Shown: piece by piece, positions 1 through 39,100 of the stretch
Layout of the letters: each line of letters starts with the position of its first letter
How positions within the stretch are numbered: position 1 is the first letter of the stretch
Assembly (NCBI GenBank): GCA_036898135.1
Contig: CM072513.1
Span: forward strand, 14,466,022-14,530,021
Source of the DNA: Oncomelania hupensis
Taxonomy: Eukaryota; Mollusca; Gastropoda; Littorinimorpha; Pomatiopsidae
Reading direction: 5' to 3'
DNA length: 64,000 nt
The notes under the pieces: generated by a model
The model's input: the letters and a program-made list of their open reading frames with translations, nothing else
Database searches by the model: none
Told to the model about the DNA's origin: nothing
Translations under genes and position numbers: made by a program

Positions 1-248
1 AGGCACAGGCCACCTGTCTACTTGATTCTTACTCCTACTTGCAGGCACAGGCTACCTGTCTACTTGATTCTTACTCCTACTTGCAGGCACAGGCCACCTG
101 TCTACTTGATTCTTACTCCTACTTGCAGGCACAGGCTACCTGTCTACTTGATTCTTACTCCTACTTGCAGGCACAGGCTACCTGTCTACTTGATTTGCAG
201 GCACAGGCTACCTGTCTACTTGATTCTTACTCCTACTTGCAGGCACAG
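1..248. repeat. 42-bp minisatellite spanning a 3' splice site
   Basis: Five full 42-bp units start at 1, 43, 85, 127 and 199, with one 30-bp truncated unit at 169. A partial unit at 241 runs into the Claspin exon. Every unit contains a pyrimidine tract and the acceptor CTACTTGCAG followed by GCACAGGC, so the array multiplies the real acceptor. The true left end lies outside the window. Confidence 0.95.
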
Positions 249-27040
<26,792 letters not shown>

Positions 27041-27078
27041 CTTCATTTTAAAATGTTTATATAAATATAAAATAAGAT

Positions 27079-27084
27079 AATAAA
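27079..27084 (+). terminator. Candidate Claspin polyadenylation signal
   Basis: AATAAA lies 39 bp after the Claspin stop. Other A/T-rich hexamers follow downstream, so the true cleavage site cannot be chosen from sequence alone. Confidence 0.35.
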
Positions 27085-28250
27085 ACAAATAATCTCTGTA
27101 TGCAATCATGCCTTTGTTGATAAATGACAAGCTTCTGTTCACAGGGATCTCGATGGTTTTAGTACAAATATAAGTTATGAAATCGGTTGTATCATGCAAC
27201 AATATATTATTATTATTTATGTAGGTTGGGTTATTCATGTGAATGTTCGTATTAGAATACATTGGAATTGTGCTTTGAACTAACTTATGTGTTTTTGCAA
27301 AATGCTCAATATAACTACTGCTATTATTGTTATTATTTCTTTTTATTTAAAACCAAATGACCATCGTCATTACAATTTCATTTGTCCTTCTTATAATTAC
27401 AAAAATTATTGTACAGTCATAAATGCTGACTGCATCTTTGTACATGAATCCTTTGTAATTAAATTATTGTTTATACCCATATGATTCTTGATTTCAAATC
27501 ATAATTGACTTTAAAAATAAATATCAAATAATATAATATACACAGATATTATCATGTTATTTTTGCTTCGCAGTTTTAGTAGAATTAAAAAATTGATAGT
27601 TATGTTTGGACATTTGTGTGATGTAGTGTTGATGATGATGCCAAGTTGTTAAGCGTACTACTCCATACTGGCAGCATGCTCTTCTCAGGGCCTGTTGTTT
27701 TAGTATTGTAATAACTATTTAAACATATTTTTGGTGACATTTACTTATTTTAACAGTTATTGAAACTATTTTTGAGGGCAGAATATAAGGAGCAAACGAA
27801 AGCAGTGTGTTGTGTATTTATAGGCAGTCAGCTGATAAACATGCTTACAATATTATACATATACTACACGAGCTAACATTGTCAAAGTTATACAGTTATG
27901 TAACGGAAGTAATACAGGTTTCGTTATTTTATTAATTTTTTTAAAATGTCGTGAGTATTAGAATTAAGTTTATGTTCAATACATAGTTTAATAACATAAA
28001 TGCGTGTTATTATTATTTCTTGGATTTTGTTTTAACTTTGCTCTGATTTTGTTGGGGCGTGGCCAAATGTGTACAGAAATAAATAAATGTTATTTTGAGA
28101 CCTTGTGTTTGATTTGTTTGTTTTATATATGTTTACTTCCACACTTCCATCTTTATTGTTGGAATGATCTTGTGTATGCTCCTGCAGATGTGTTTGTTTA
28201 GTGTTCCAAAGAAAAATTTTGTCTAAAATGCTTTTGTCTAAAATGCTCAT

Positions 28251-28340
28251 TCTTCTTCTTCTTCTTCTTCTTCTTCTTCTTCTTCTTCTTCTTCTTCTTC
28301 TTCTTCTTCTTCTTCTTCTTCTTCTTCTACTTCTTCTTCT
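28251..28340. repeat. TTC microsatellite
   Basis: (TTC)n of about 90 bp with one TAC near the end, in the CLSPN-WDR81 spacer. Confidence 0.97.
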
Positions 28341-29250
28341 TATTCATTTTCTACTCCTGTCTTATTCTCTTACAAAGCATAAAATGACAATCATGATTTC
28401 TGGTTGTCTACTTTTGTCAGTTACTTAATGGTTCTTGGTAAAAGTGTGAGTTTTTATGCATCTAATTGTGAGCATGGTTGGTCCTAAGTAGTTTCCCAGG
28501 CATTCTTAACCTCTTGACTGCTTTTGATGAGATAAGTTGTCATATTGTACAGTTAAACCGTCAGCAAAACAAGTACACACCATTGAAAAGCTTAGAACAT
28601 TAGCTGTTCAACGTTCATAAATTATGTATGATAACCAGTTTTATTTGCGTTTAGAAGCCCGCACCTCACCCCACCCACATGACGATAAAGCTGATACATG
28701 CGTTAAACAGGGACACAGATGAAAGGAACATAATAAAACGCATCCAAATTTACCACAAATATGATGTGAATGCCACCCTCTCTCTTTCTCACTATCTCAT
28801 TTGGACTATAAATAAATAAATTTTGTTTAAAAACAATATCTATATTTTTTTTTAAATTATATTTTTCCAAATTATATATTCGTTTAGAAAATTAAATTAC
28901 CTTTCATAAATTTATAAGTGTTACCCAGTTATTTGTAATACTGTTCAAGCTATCTATTGAAATAAAAAGCGCAATCATGTTTTCCTTCGAAATGTTTATG
29001 TAGGTGTTTTAATCACTAAACCACAATTGCATTATTTGGCTCTGCAAAAGTAATCTCCCATGGAAAATCGTTTAGTGTAGAAACCACAAACAGTATTACA
29101 ATAGTCAAATGATCTACTTCAGTGGTTCAATCGCTGTATTTTTATAATTTCTAAATGATTTATGTAATTTGCATTCAGTCGATCATACACTAGGGCGATA
29201 GGACCGATGAAAACTTTAGTTTTCCTCGCAAAGACGGTGTTATTTCCAAG

Positions 29251-29337
29251 ATGGATTGCCTCCGCACTGTGGCAGAAACACTTCGCATCCCCGAGTATTG
29301 TTGCAGACGGCTGTCACCTGACCGTGTCGTCTGCATC
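29251..29337 (+). CDS. WDR81: WDR81 exon 1 with start codon
   Basis: A 29-codon exon, [20 protein letters not shown] then LSPDRVVCI, with start context CCAAGATGG and donor ATC|GTGAGT. It joins in phase 0 to [11 protein letters not shown] in exon 2. The arrangement resembles the vertebrate N-terminus, a short helix then a VALVP.RWL-like segment. An in-frame upstream stop was not checked exhaustively. Confidence 0.75.
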
Positions 29338-30067
29338 GTGAGTTTCAGTTTGTTGCCTCCCACCTTCTGCGTCATTGTTCAATGAAAAATATACCAACAT
29401 TTACCCATATTGAAATAACAGCTAATGTTAGAACTGGGAAATCAACGCGTGTCAAAATTTTGTTGCTTACATGCAATGGCACTTTGTAGTATATATGTTT
29501 TATAATTCAATGTTGGACTGTCCTTGTTTCATATGTTCTTACCTTGAACTGGCGGACATGGGTAGTGGTGGATGTATGGAGGAGAGGGAGAGGGAAGAAT
29601 CAGTGGGGGAGAGAGAGAATAAAAAGGGGTGGGTGTGTATACAAGACCTAATACAATCATGTATTGCACTCTATATACAACGAAGAATACAAAGCATGGA
29701 GATGAGGTGCTACAGAAGACTTCTGGGCATTTCCTATACCCAACACATCACCAATGACGAAGTCCGACAGACCATCACACAAGCCATTGGACAACACGAT
29801 GACCTGCTCACAGTGGTGAAGAAACGGAAACTCCGATGGTATGGCCACGTCACCAGATCATCAGGCCTTGCAAAGACCATTCTGCAAGGCACAGTGCAAG
29901 GAGGTAGAAGAAGAGGGAGACCAAAAAAGAGGTGGGAGGACAACATTCAAGAATGGACTGGTTTGACACTGAGCGAAGCCATCAGGGCAGCTGATGACAG
30001 AGAAAGATGGAGTATGCTGGTTAAACGATCATCTGTGGTGCCCCTATGACCTCCGAGTTACGGGACA

Positions 30068-30157
<90 letters not shown>

Positions 30158-33100
30158 ATCAAGCTCACCATTGTGAACAACAACAAAAATTATAGCGTGA
30201 ACAATATTCGAAATAACTGGGTAAGACTTGCACGTTTCTGAAGAACATTTCTAAAAGTACTTATCAAAACAGATACATTATGATTATCCAGAGGATACTG
30301 GATCATCCAATGGATGTGAATGGATGGGTGTTTTGTACATCCATATATATGAATGAATGGGTGTTTTTGTGAGCCTGGCAAATGGTTTCTACTCAGTGTA
30401 ATTCTCTCTTGGCAGTGAAAGGGTTAAAGATCCTGATGATCATATTTAGATGGGTGAGTTCCAGCTACACAAATACACCCAGCATGCACTAGGTTCCTTC
30501 TCCCCATCCCCAGTCACCTAGAATTGTGCTAAGTCATCAGGGCGTCAGACTATACGCCCAAAGTTTGCAAGTTGGGGCCTGTGGTGGCTTGAGTTAGCTT
30601 GTATCAGCCAGCGCCTTGAGCAGCAGCTCTTGAGATGGAAAAGCGCTATATTAAAGTGATTAAATAATATTGATGGAATAGTTAATTTTGAATGTAGTGT
30701 AGTCATGCTACTGTGTGAAAATGTTTAAATTCGCTTAATTCATACATTTCCAATCTTCCATTTATTGATGTATGTTATTCTATTTGTATTTTAATTGCAG
30801 GTGACAGAGGAATGGATGAAACACTTATATCAGGGCCATCTTCAGCCACTGAAAATAGAAGCCAACTTTTGTCCATCTACAGCAGAAAAATATTTGGCAC
30901 ATTCCTGTACTTCTGTACCTCCTCCATACATGCGGCTTACAGTCAAACTTTGGCCCAAATCGCAGCAAGGCATTATAAAGTAAGCTGTTGTTTGATTCTT
31001 AATTATTATTGATTTAATTTGTTGGTATAAGACATGCAATGAGGCTGTTCTGGAGGTGAATCTGTTGAAACAGGCAAATCAGGAGACACGAGAATAGAAA
31101 ATGAACTGTATTCTTGATTTAGCTCTTCCAGCTGTTGTTTGAAGAAAGAAGTTGAGCATTTGTTTTTCTAGCGTTGTTCATTTGTTTAGATTTCATCTTG
31201 GACAAGTTCAATGGTGTTTGACTTTGTGTGTCCAGAATCCACATTTTTTTTTTTAACCTAGTGCCACATGGGCCAGTTTTGAGCTTCCCCTTATTTAGTT
31301 TTCAATGCAAGGGAAAGAACTCCGCAAAATGTTCATGACGTCCTTAAGGAAAAAGCAATTAAAATCCAAAATGAGGATTTACACTTGTTTTAATGTGATA
31401 AAAAATACCACCAAATGTTGAATGTTCACACGTTGTGTTTATAATGTTTTAATGTGATAAAAAATAGCACCAGATGTTGAATGTTCACACGTTGTGTTTA
31501 TAATGTTTTAATGTGATAAAAAATACCACCAGGTGTTGAATGTTCACACGTTGTGTTTATAATGTGGGAGGTTGTTACAAAAAATGCACACACAAAATGA
31601 AAATACAAAGACAACAATTTCATGTTTTCACAAATGTCCGGATTAGAACTCCTTTTATTTTGGGCTATTGTTCAGCACAGAGTTCACAAAACAAGCTGTT
31701 ATTAAAAGCACAAGGCATGCTGATCAAAAGAAAAAAAAATTATCAAAATGGAAGAAAAAAAATGAGGAAGAAACTGTGTAATAATCACGTTTTTTTTTAA
31801 ACTATCAGTAGAAGACAAGACAAAGGAAGAAGTCAGGTAGGCCTACTAATAGTAAAAATTAACAGAAAGTAGAAGCAAACTGTACAGTGTTAGCAATTTT
31901 GGTGTCTTCTTTACCCATTGGGACGTTGACTTACTTAGTCATTGTTTATAGTCACTAAGTCAACGTCCCAATGGGTAAAGAAGACACCAAAGTTGCTAAC
32001 ACTGTACAGTTTGTTTCTACTTTCTGTCTAATTTCACTATCAGTAGGAATCTGTCTTCTTCGTTTGTCTTTTTCTTTTTTCTTTTGCTGGGAACAGCAAA
32101 AGTGAGCAACTCCTGATCTGAATCACTCTTTACTGAACTCTCAGAACTGATTGACATATCATCTTTCGGTCAGTTCTGGGAGTTACTGCTAAATCCAAGT
32201 CAACACCAGACACCTCTTCTTTCGCTGTTTCTTCTAGTGTAAAGCCCATCAAGTCATTGTCATTGTCGCTTTCACCGATAATCGAACACCATATCTTCCT
32301 TCTTTATCTTTGTGACACCCAAATTGGGGCCAAAAACTTTCTGATTTAAAGTTTAAAACAAAATTACTATGAAAAGGCTATCGTCTATTTCATTGTGTAA
32401 ATCTATGAAAAAAATAAACCGGAAACTGAAGTTTTTCCGCAATAATTTGTAAAGCAATGCATTGTGGTTGACCATTGCTAAACAGTTAGGACGTGATAGG
32501 CTAGTTCGCGGGACTGAATGGGCCTTGCGAGGAAACAAAGGCACTAAGATGAAGGGGCCTTGCGGGTGGCAAAGGCTTAAATGAAAGATTTTCATTCATT
32601 TCCTTGGCCTAATATTTTTGTCTGTTCTGTTTCAGTTTGGACAGTGGCTTGGAAGTACGTCCAATTGGAGATACAGTAATAGAACTTCTAGGGAATATAG
32701 AACGAGATAACGTTCACAACCTGTGGCACTCTGTACACAAAAAGTTTCCTCACGCTCAGCCACAATCACTGGCAGCCCACAGTCATCATCAAATGCATCC
32801 AAGCTATTCCATAAGACCACAAGACCCTGTAAGTATACATGTCTGTTCCAGTCTCATTTCCCAGTAATTGATCTGTTTACAACCAGTCAGTCATATTCAT
32901 ATAGGGGTGTCGAATAGCGCAGTGGTTGGAGCACTCGCTACTGTGTCGCAAGTCAAGCACTGTCCAATGCAGTTAGCACTTGGATGGGTGACCGCAAAAC
33001 GTGAAGCGACAAATAACGCTACCAGTTGACTCAACTGTGACTGAGTACCTACTCTTTTAAGGGTGGGGAAGGTAAAGCAGCGAGGGAGAGAGATGGGCAT

Positions 33101-36100
33101 CACCCTCATTACGCTGGCCCAAGATAAGTGTGATCTCCAACATCACGCTCCCCTACGGCCACAAGGCTACGGGACTACCTTTACCTTTTTTTTTTTAACC
33201 TGTCATATTCAGGTTCCACTTTATAAAATAACTTTCCAGATGTTCTTTGTAGTTCAGTCACTAAATACACATCTTTCAAAAAACACTTTTCACAACACAT
33301 TAAAAGAGCACACCTAATGCTTACTCTTTTACTTTTGTTAAATAAAATTGTGATCTTATCTTCAATCATTCTCTCTCTGTCCATCTAGAGATTATGTAGG
33401 AGACAGCTACTGTACACTACTAGTAGTACATCCTGCCTCCACCACTGCTGATACACTACTAGTACAAGTGATATTTTCTCCCCATTGGCAATACACGCTC
33501 TCAATTTCTCTCCCTCTCTTTGGCTTATTATTAAGTAATAATTTATTGTGTTTAGTGCTTAGATTATAGACTATAGATTATAGTAACTTAGTAAGAGCTG
33601 AAGCAACATTGATCATATTGATTGGCATTTGATCAGTCTTACTACTACGACTACTATTACTTCTACTTCTACTATTACTACTACTACTACTATTACTACT
33701 ACTACTACTACTACTAAACATAATAATACAGGATTCTATTACTGTAAAGTTATGCTAAAGTAAAATTTCACAATTTTTTTTTTAGAATAACTTTTGAGTA
33801 CTGTAACTGTTGAAAACATTATATCTGCCCTTTTCATCTCATGTCTTATAATAATAATAATAATAACGTGGATTTATATAGCGCAGTTTCCTGAGCTATG
33901 CTGAGGCTCACTGCACTTTACAATTAAAACATACTTTAAGAACATGTACAAATTAAACTTAAAAATGAAGTCATAAATAGTGATGCAGGAAAAATACAAC
34001 AAAGACAATCATACTACAATAAAACATTCCTGACATACCACAGACACAAACCCGTTTAAAAAGATAAAAAATTACTAAATGAACAATGAAGTTGTAAACA
34101 AGTATAATTACCAAGGCATACAATTTGAAAGCACATAGTATCAATTAAAAATACCTAATCTTCCACAACTCCAAACAACCGCCCTTCCCAATTGCATCAC
34201 ATCCCACCACTAGTGATAATCTTTCCTCCCCACACATACAATGATTAAGAACGTATGTACAGCACATTAATGGTTCTGTTATGAATGTTGATATAAGATT
34301 ATATGTTTAAAATCTTCAGCTATTGGATCAGATGTGGAACTGGATCTGGCGCCTGTCTCCTGACATCCACATATGCGTGGGAGAGAGCGCAGAGGGTGGA
34401 ACCACTGTCAAGAGAGACGAGATGTTTGCCTTTCACAGCACCGGCAGCAGCAGCAACTTGCAGAGCCTGCTGCAAGAGCGCCAACCATTCCCCACGCCGC
34501 AAAATGTCAATGACCGAGAACAGTTCATTCACAGCATCACACGCATCCGAGCTTTAGTGGAAACAAGTTCTAGCTTTTTGTTGATTCAATCCTACCAGGA
34601 GTATTCACTGAGAGATGTTCTGGCCTACAGCCCAGCTGTGCTGGAAACCTGCTATAGCAAACAGCTGTTCATTCTCTACCAGGTACTGCAGGCAATGCGG
34701 ACCATGCATGCTCGAGGCTTGCCTGTAGGAAAGCTGAGTTTGGACACCGTTGTTCTAGACAGTGACATGTGGATCTCTGTGCTGTGTCCACAGAAAAAGG
34801 CTCTGGCAGCTCTTCAGCAAACAGCAGCAGCAACGTCACATCACTGTCAACCAATGGTCGCTGGTGAAATACAGCCACAGTCACAGAAATCAAACACCGC
34901 TGTTGAAAGGCAAACTTCCGAAAGTGTGATAAGTGCTACACCAGCAGCTAGCCATTCTTCTGCGTTTTTACGCTCTCTCTCCTATCTTCAAGACCAGTCC
35001 ACCCCTAGTCATCAACCGCAGACTTTGTCTGCTGTCTCCCCACCCCTTGGTTATAGTGGGTTAGACGCTACCAATGAAAATGAGCTCCTATACGAAGAGG
35101 GGTGTAAGTTTCTGCATGAACATGGATATGAGGCCTTGGTTCAATGTAGGGGCATACAGGAACTTGTGAAAGCGTGGGTGGAACGTGGCATCAGCAACTT
35201 CCAGTATCTGCTTGTGCTGAACCATCTTGCAGGTCGTCAGATGAATGACCCAAACAACCACCCTGTCTTACCCTGGGTCATGGACTTCTCACATCCACAT
35301 GATGGGTCAGTATATGCTCAAAATAAAATAAATAATTTACCTCTGCCTGTTTTAATTACTTTAGACTGTAGTGTTTGGAACTAGTATTATTTCTTAAGGT
35401 TGCATCTGTAATCTAGTTTTCTGTACTTTTTTTTTTGTGTGTGGATAAATTATAGTTATAACCAAGAGTTTAGCATTAATTATAATTACATTGTGTATTA
35501 TTTATTAGACTTCACATTTGACATATTTCTTGTTTGCTAATTCTCTGTTTAACTATATTTTCCAAACATGTATGGTTCTGTCCGATCCAATGTAATGTCC
35601 ACTTGTATAGAGCGCAACTTATTTTAGACATGCTTAGAACGTGTTCACCTGTAATATAGTTGTCTTGCACAGACTCTCTTCCTATGATGAGCTTTTCAGC
35701 ATCTACTTTTGTCTTTACACAAGGTGTTTGTCTGACACTAAATGCCTCTTTCTTTCCTTTGTGATAGATATCGTGATATGACAAAATCGAAGTACCGCTT
35801 GAACAAAGGTGACCGGCAGCTGGACTTTACCTTTGGCTTTGAATCTTCCTACACCAACACTGGGAGCAGCAGCGAGCGTGACTATGATCCTGAAAACATT
35901 CCCCATCATGTATCCGACGTTTTGTCCGACATTACGTATTACGTGTACAAAGCTCGTAGGATCCCCAAAGACATTCTTTGCGGACACGTGCGGACAGTTT
36001 GGGTCCCTCACGAGTACCCTGCCACCATGCAGCGACTTCAGTGCTGGACACCGGACGAATGCATCCCAGAATTCTTCACAGATCCACAGATTTTCCAGTC

Positions 36101-39100
36101 TATCCACCCGGATTTGCCAGATTTAGAGATCCCTCCGTGGTGTAGTAGTACCAGGGACTTTGTAGTGAGACACATGGCTGTGCTGGAGAGTGACCGTGTG
36201 TCAGAGCAGCTTCATCACTGGATTGACCTCACATTTGGCTACAAGGTACAAACATTGACAATGTAACTCTAAATTTTTGAGTGGGCAGTTAGAATTTTCA
36301 TTGGACACATTGCTTAAGTGTAGAAGGGTGAGGTTTGTCTAACTGTAAGCCAAAAGCAATCCTGATGAAATTGCTTCTTTTGCTTAGGTGGCAAGGATAA
36401 CAAATAAGACTAGATTGTTTTGTTCATTTGTGTATTTCGTCTCTCCATTTTAGTGTGTGGGGTTTTCTTCATTTAAGTCTAGGATAGGAATGCAGTTTAC
36501 TGTTAAGGGATTCTGGTTTGCACGTTTAGCATATTCTTAAGCTGTGTTCCTGTTTTATTGTTACGTTTGCTGACTTCTAATGGTAAATAATGTTTATTAT
36601 TGCAGTTATCTGGAAAGGCAGCAGTGGCATCAAAGAATGTGTACCTTCAGCTGGTAGATGGCCACCAGTGTCTTCGCAGTCATGGTGTTGTTCAGCTGTT
36701 TTCACAACCCCACCCCCATCGCCTAGCCCATTCTGCCAGACAACCGCTTGGACCTCTGCGCAGCTTACGAGATGTATGTTATATTATTAATTGCACAGTT
36801 GTTGAAATAGGAACTCCTGTGTTTTGATTTTAAACTATGGTTTATTGTTTGAAATTTTGCTCTTTCCTCACTTCTTCCCTAGGATATCTTTAGTTTGCTT
36901 GTATAGAGATTTACTTTGATTCTTGTATTTGGTAATATTTGGATTTCCTGTTAGCTTTAATCATTTAATGTCAACAATCTTATTGTAAATTCAAGTAGTT
37001 GAAATATATTATATTGTCTTTGAGAGGTATATAGGTAAAGAAATGAAAGTAGAAAATAACAATAACGGTGATTAGAAATATAACATTTCACAGCCAGGTT
37101 TCTTCAAAGTTTTGGTCTGTTTTCCAGAAACTAAACTGAAAGTCGGTGGCAGTAGGTTTTTCTCCTTGGTCTAGCGTCTACTCTTTCCAAAATGAAGAAA
37201 AATGATGTTGCAGATGCATTCAGGAAAGGTGGATGAAGATGGCAGACAAGAATCAGGAACCTTTGAAATGAGGTAAAGAAATGAGCCTATTTCACTACTA
37301 AACTATTCTTTTTTAAGTGGTTGACGTATTGACTATTGTAAGACTGTTGATGTATCAGTTTAACAGTTTGGGTACTGATCAGATTGGTGCACATGTTCCA
37401 TACATGTGGATGTTATTGTGGATAGAATCGGATATTTATACCACTAGGGTTTATTAAATAGAATTAGTAACCCGTTAGTGTCACAAAATGTGAAATGTTA
37501 CTCAAGCTTCTTTAGAAAATTGTCATTTCATGAACTGTTGTTTTTCTTGGAATAGAGCTGCTTGCTATACAACATAACTGGACACTGGATTGACTATTCA
37601 TTGTATAATGACATTTGTTGTAATTATTATTGACCGTTATTAGGTACTCCAAGCCCTTTATTCAGAGATGAGAATCTTCCGCTTTTTAGCGGAAATCCGC
37701 TCTTTCGGAAGGTCCCAGGGTCATTTTTGAGATCGGTTTAAATCCGGTGAGAAAATTGTAGTGTATATGATTAGGGTGAGTTGTTGATTTTCGATCTCGC
37801 AGCTTATTCCCACTCGTTATTCCCATGCGGATTGTTGTTATTTGGTTCGCTCTCACTTCGTTTTCGTCGTTCCACCAAGCTGCCGTAAAAAGCCGAGATA
37901 ACCCGATTTCTTTCTTCCGTGTGTCCTGGTAAACGTACGTGGGGCTCTCTTAGATACTAGCCATCGCATTACGGAAGTGACGTTGCGTATCTAAGCCTCC
38001 CGTTTTTCTGCGGCTGTTCCCAGACACTCCCGCTGATAGTGACGTCACTCAAATAGGCGCTTGAAGCCCTTTCTCATGCGCTGAGTTGTAGTGCGAACGA
38101 TAGAACAGCCAAAACATCACGTGGTTGATCAGCCATTGTCTAGAACAAAGCGCGACTTGTAAAATGCTTCAAAAACTAAATCCTGGAGAAAAGGCTCTTG
38201 CTACCCACATCTACAGTGGTGTAAAAATCAAGTGGAACTTTTTTAAGTGGTTAGAAGAAAAGTTGAACACAACAGTCTTAATTCGTTTGAAGGACAAAAA
38301 GATCGAAAGAAATGTGGAGTTGAATGCAGAGGCAGAGAAACAAGCCAGACTGGCTCATAAGAAAGCTCTGACTGCCCGACTTCAGGTGTTGGTGAGGAAG
38401 AGAAGTGAGATTAGAAGTCAAAAGCCACCAGCCAAGAAAGCAAGAACTGGATAGTTGCCTGGCTTCAGTTATAAAATACATGCACATGTACATGTACATA
38501 GTTCATTCAATTATTGAGTGTGTGCAGACTGTATAGCATGTTGGTACCTGCCAGTTTTTATTTATACTTTTAACAATTCTTCAAAAAAACATGAGAATGT
38601 TGTATACACAAAGAACTGTAATCCTAGTGCATGACGTAATTGTAAACTTCAGCCTGACTTCAGTGCCTGACTACGACTTCAAGGCTGAAGTTGTTCATAA
38701 TGTATATATGATTCAGGGCTCGAAATTAGCGGGGGCCCGGGGCCAAAAACCCGCAAAGTTGATTTCGGGCTCGGAAAGTTGAAAAACGAAGGGCCCGCTT
38801 GGCCCGCAAAATAATTCGTCTGCTACAGCTAGCTCTACTCGGCAGTTTCGTACTTGGGCCAAGGGAAGCAGCCCACACCGGTGCACTAAATTTGGACAGA
38901 AAAAAAAAACAGAAAAGAAGCGAAAACCCTTTAATTTTGCACTCAAAAGTTTAATATACACTTCAATATCATTTTAATATAATAAACAAAAGGCTATGGC
39001 ACAACATAAGCGCAAAATGTCCATCTTTGCAAGTACGAAAGTATGGCTACATATCGATATAAGTACCATTCATTATTATTATTATTATATCGTCGCCATA

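Larger units (their letters stand above)
27041..29250. other. Intergenic spacer between CLSPN and WDR81
   Basis: It is A/T-rich and holds the Claspin 3' flank, a TTC run at 28251-28340 and, at the right end, the WDR81 5' flank. No gene, clear transposon terminus or CpG-rich promoter is visible. The WDR81 promoter and 5' UTR should lie in roughly the last kilobase. Confidence 0.6.

Noticed and set aside
32930..33000. 5S rRNA gene
   Set aside because: Only the box C part matches well. It is embedded in a retroposed SINE with target duplications.
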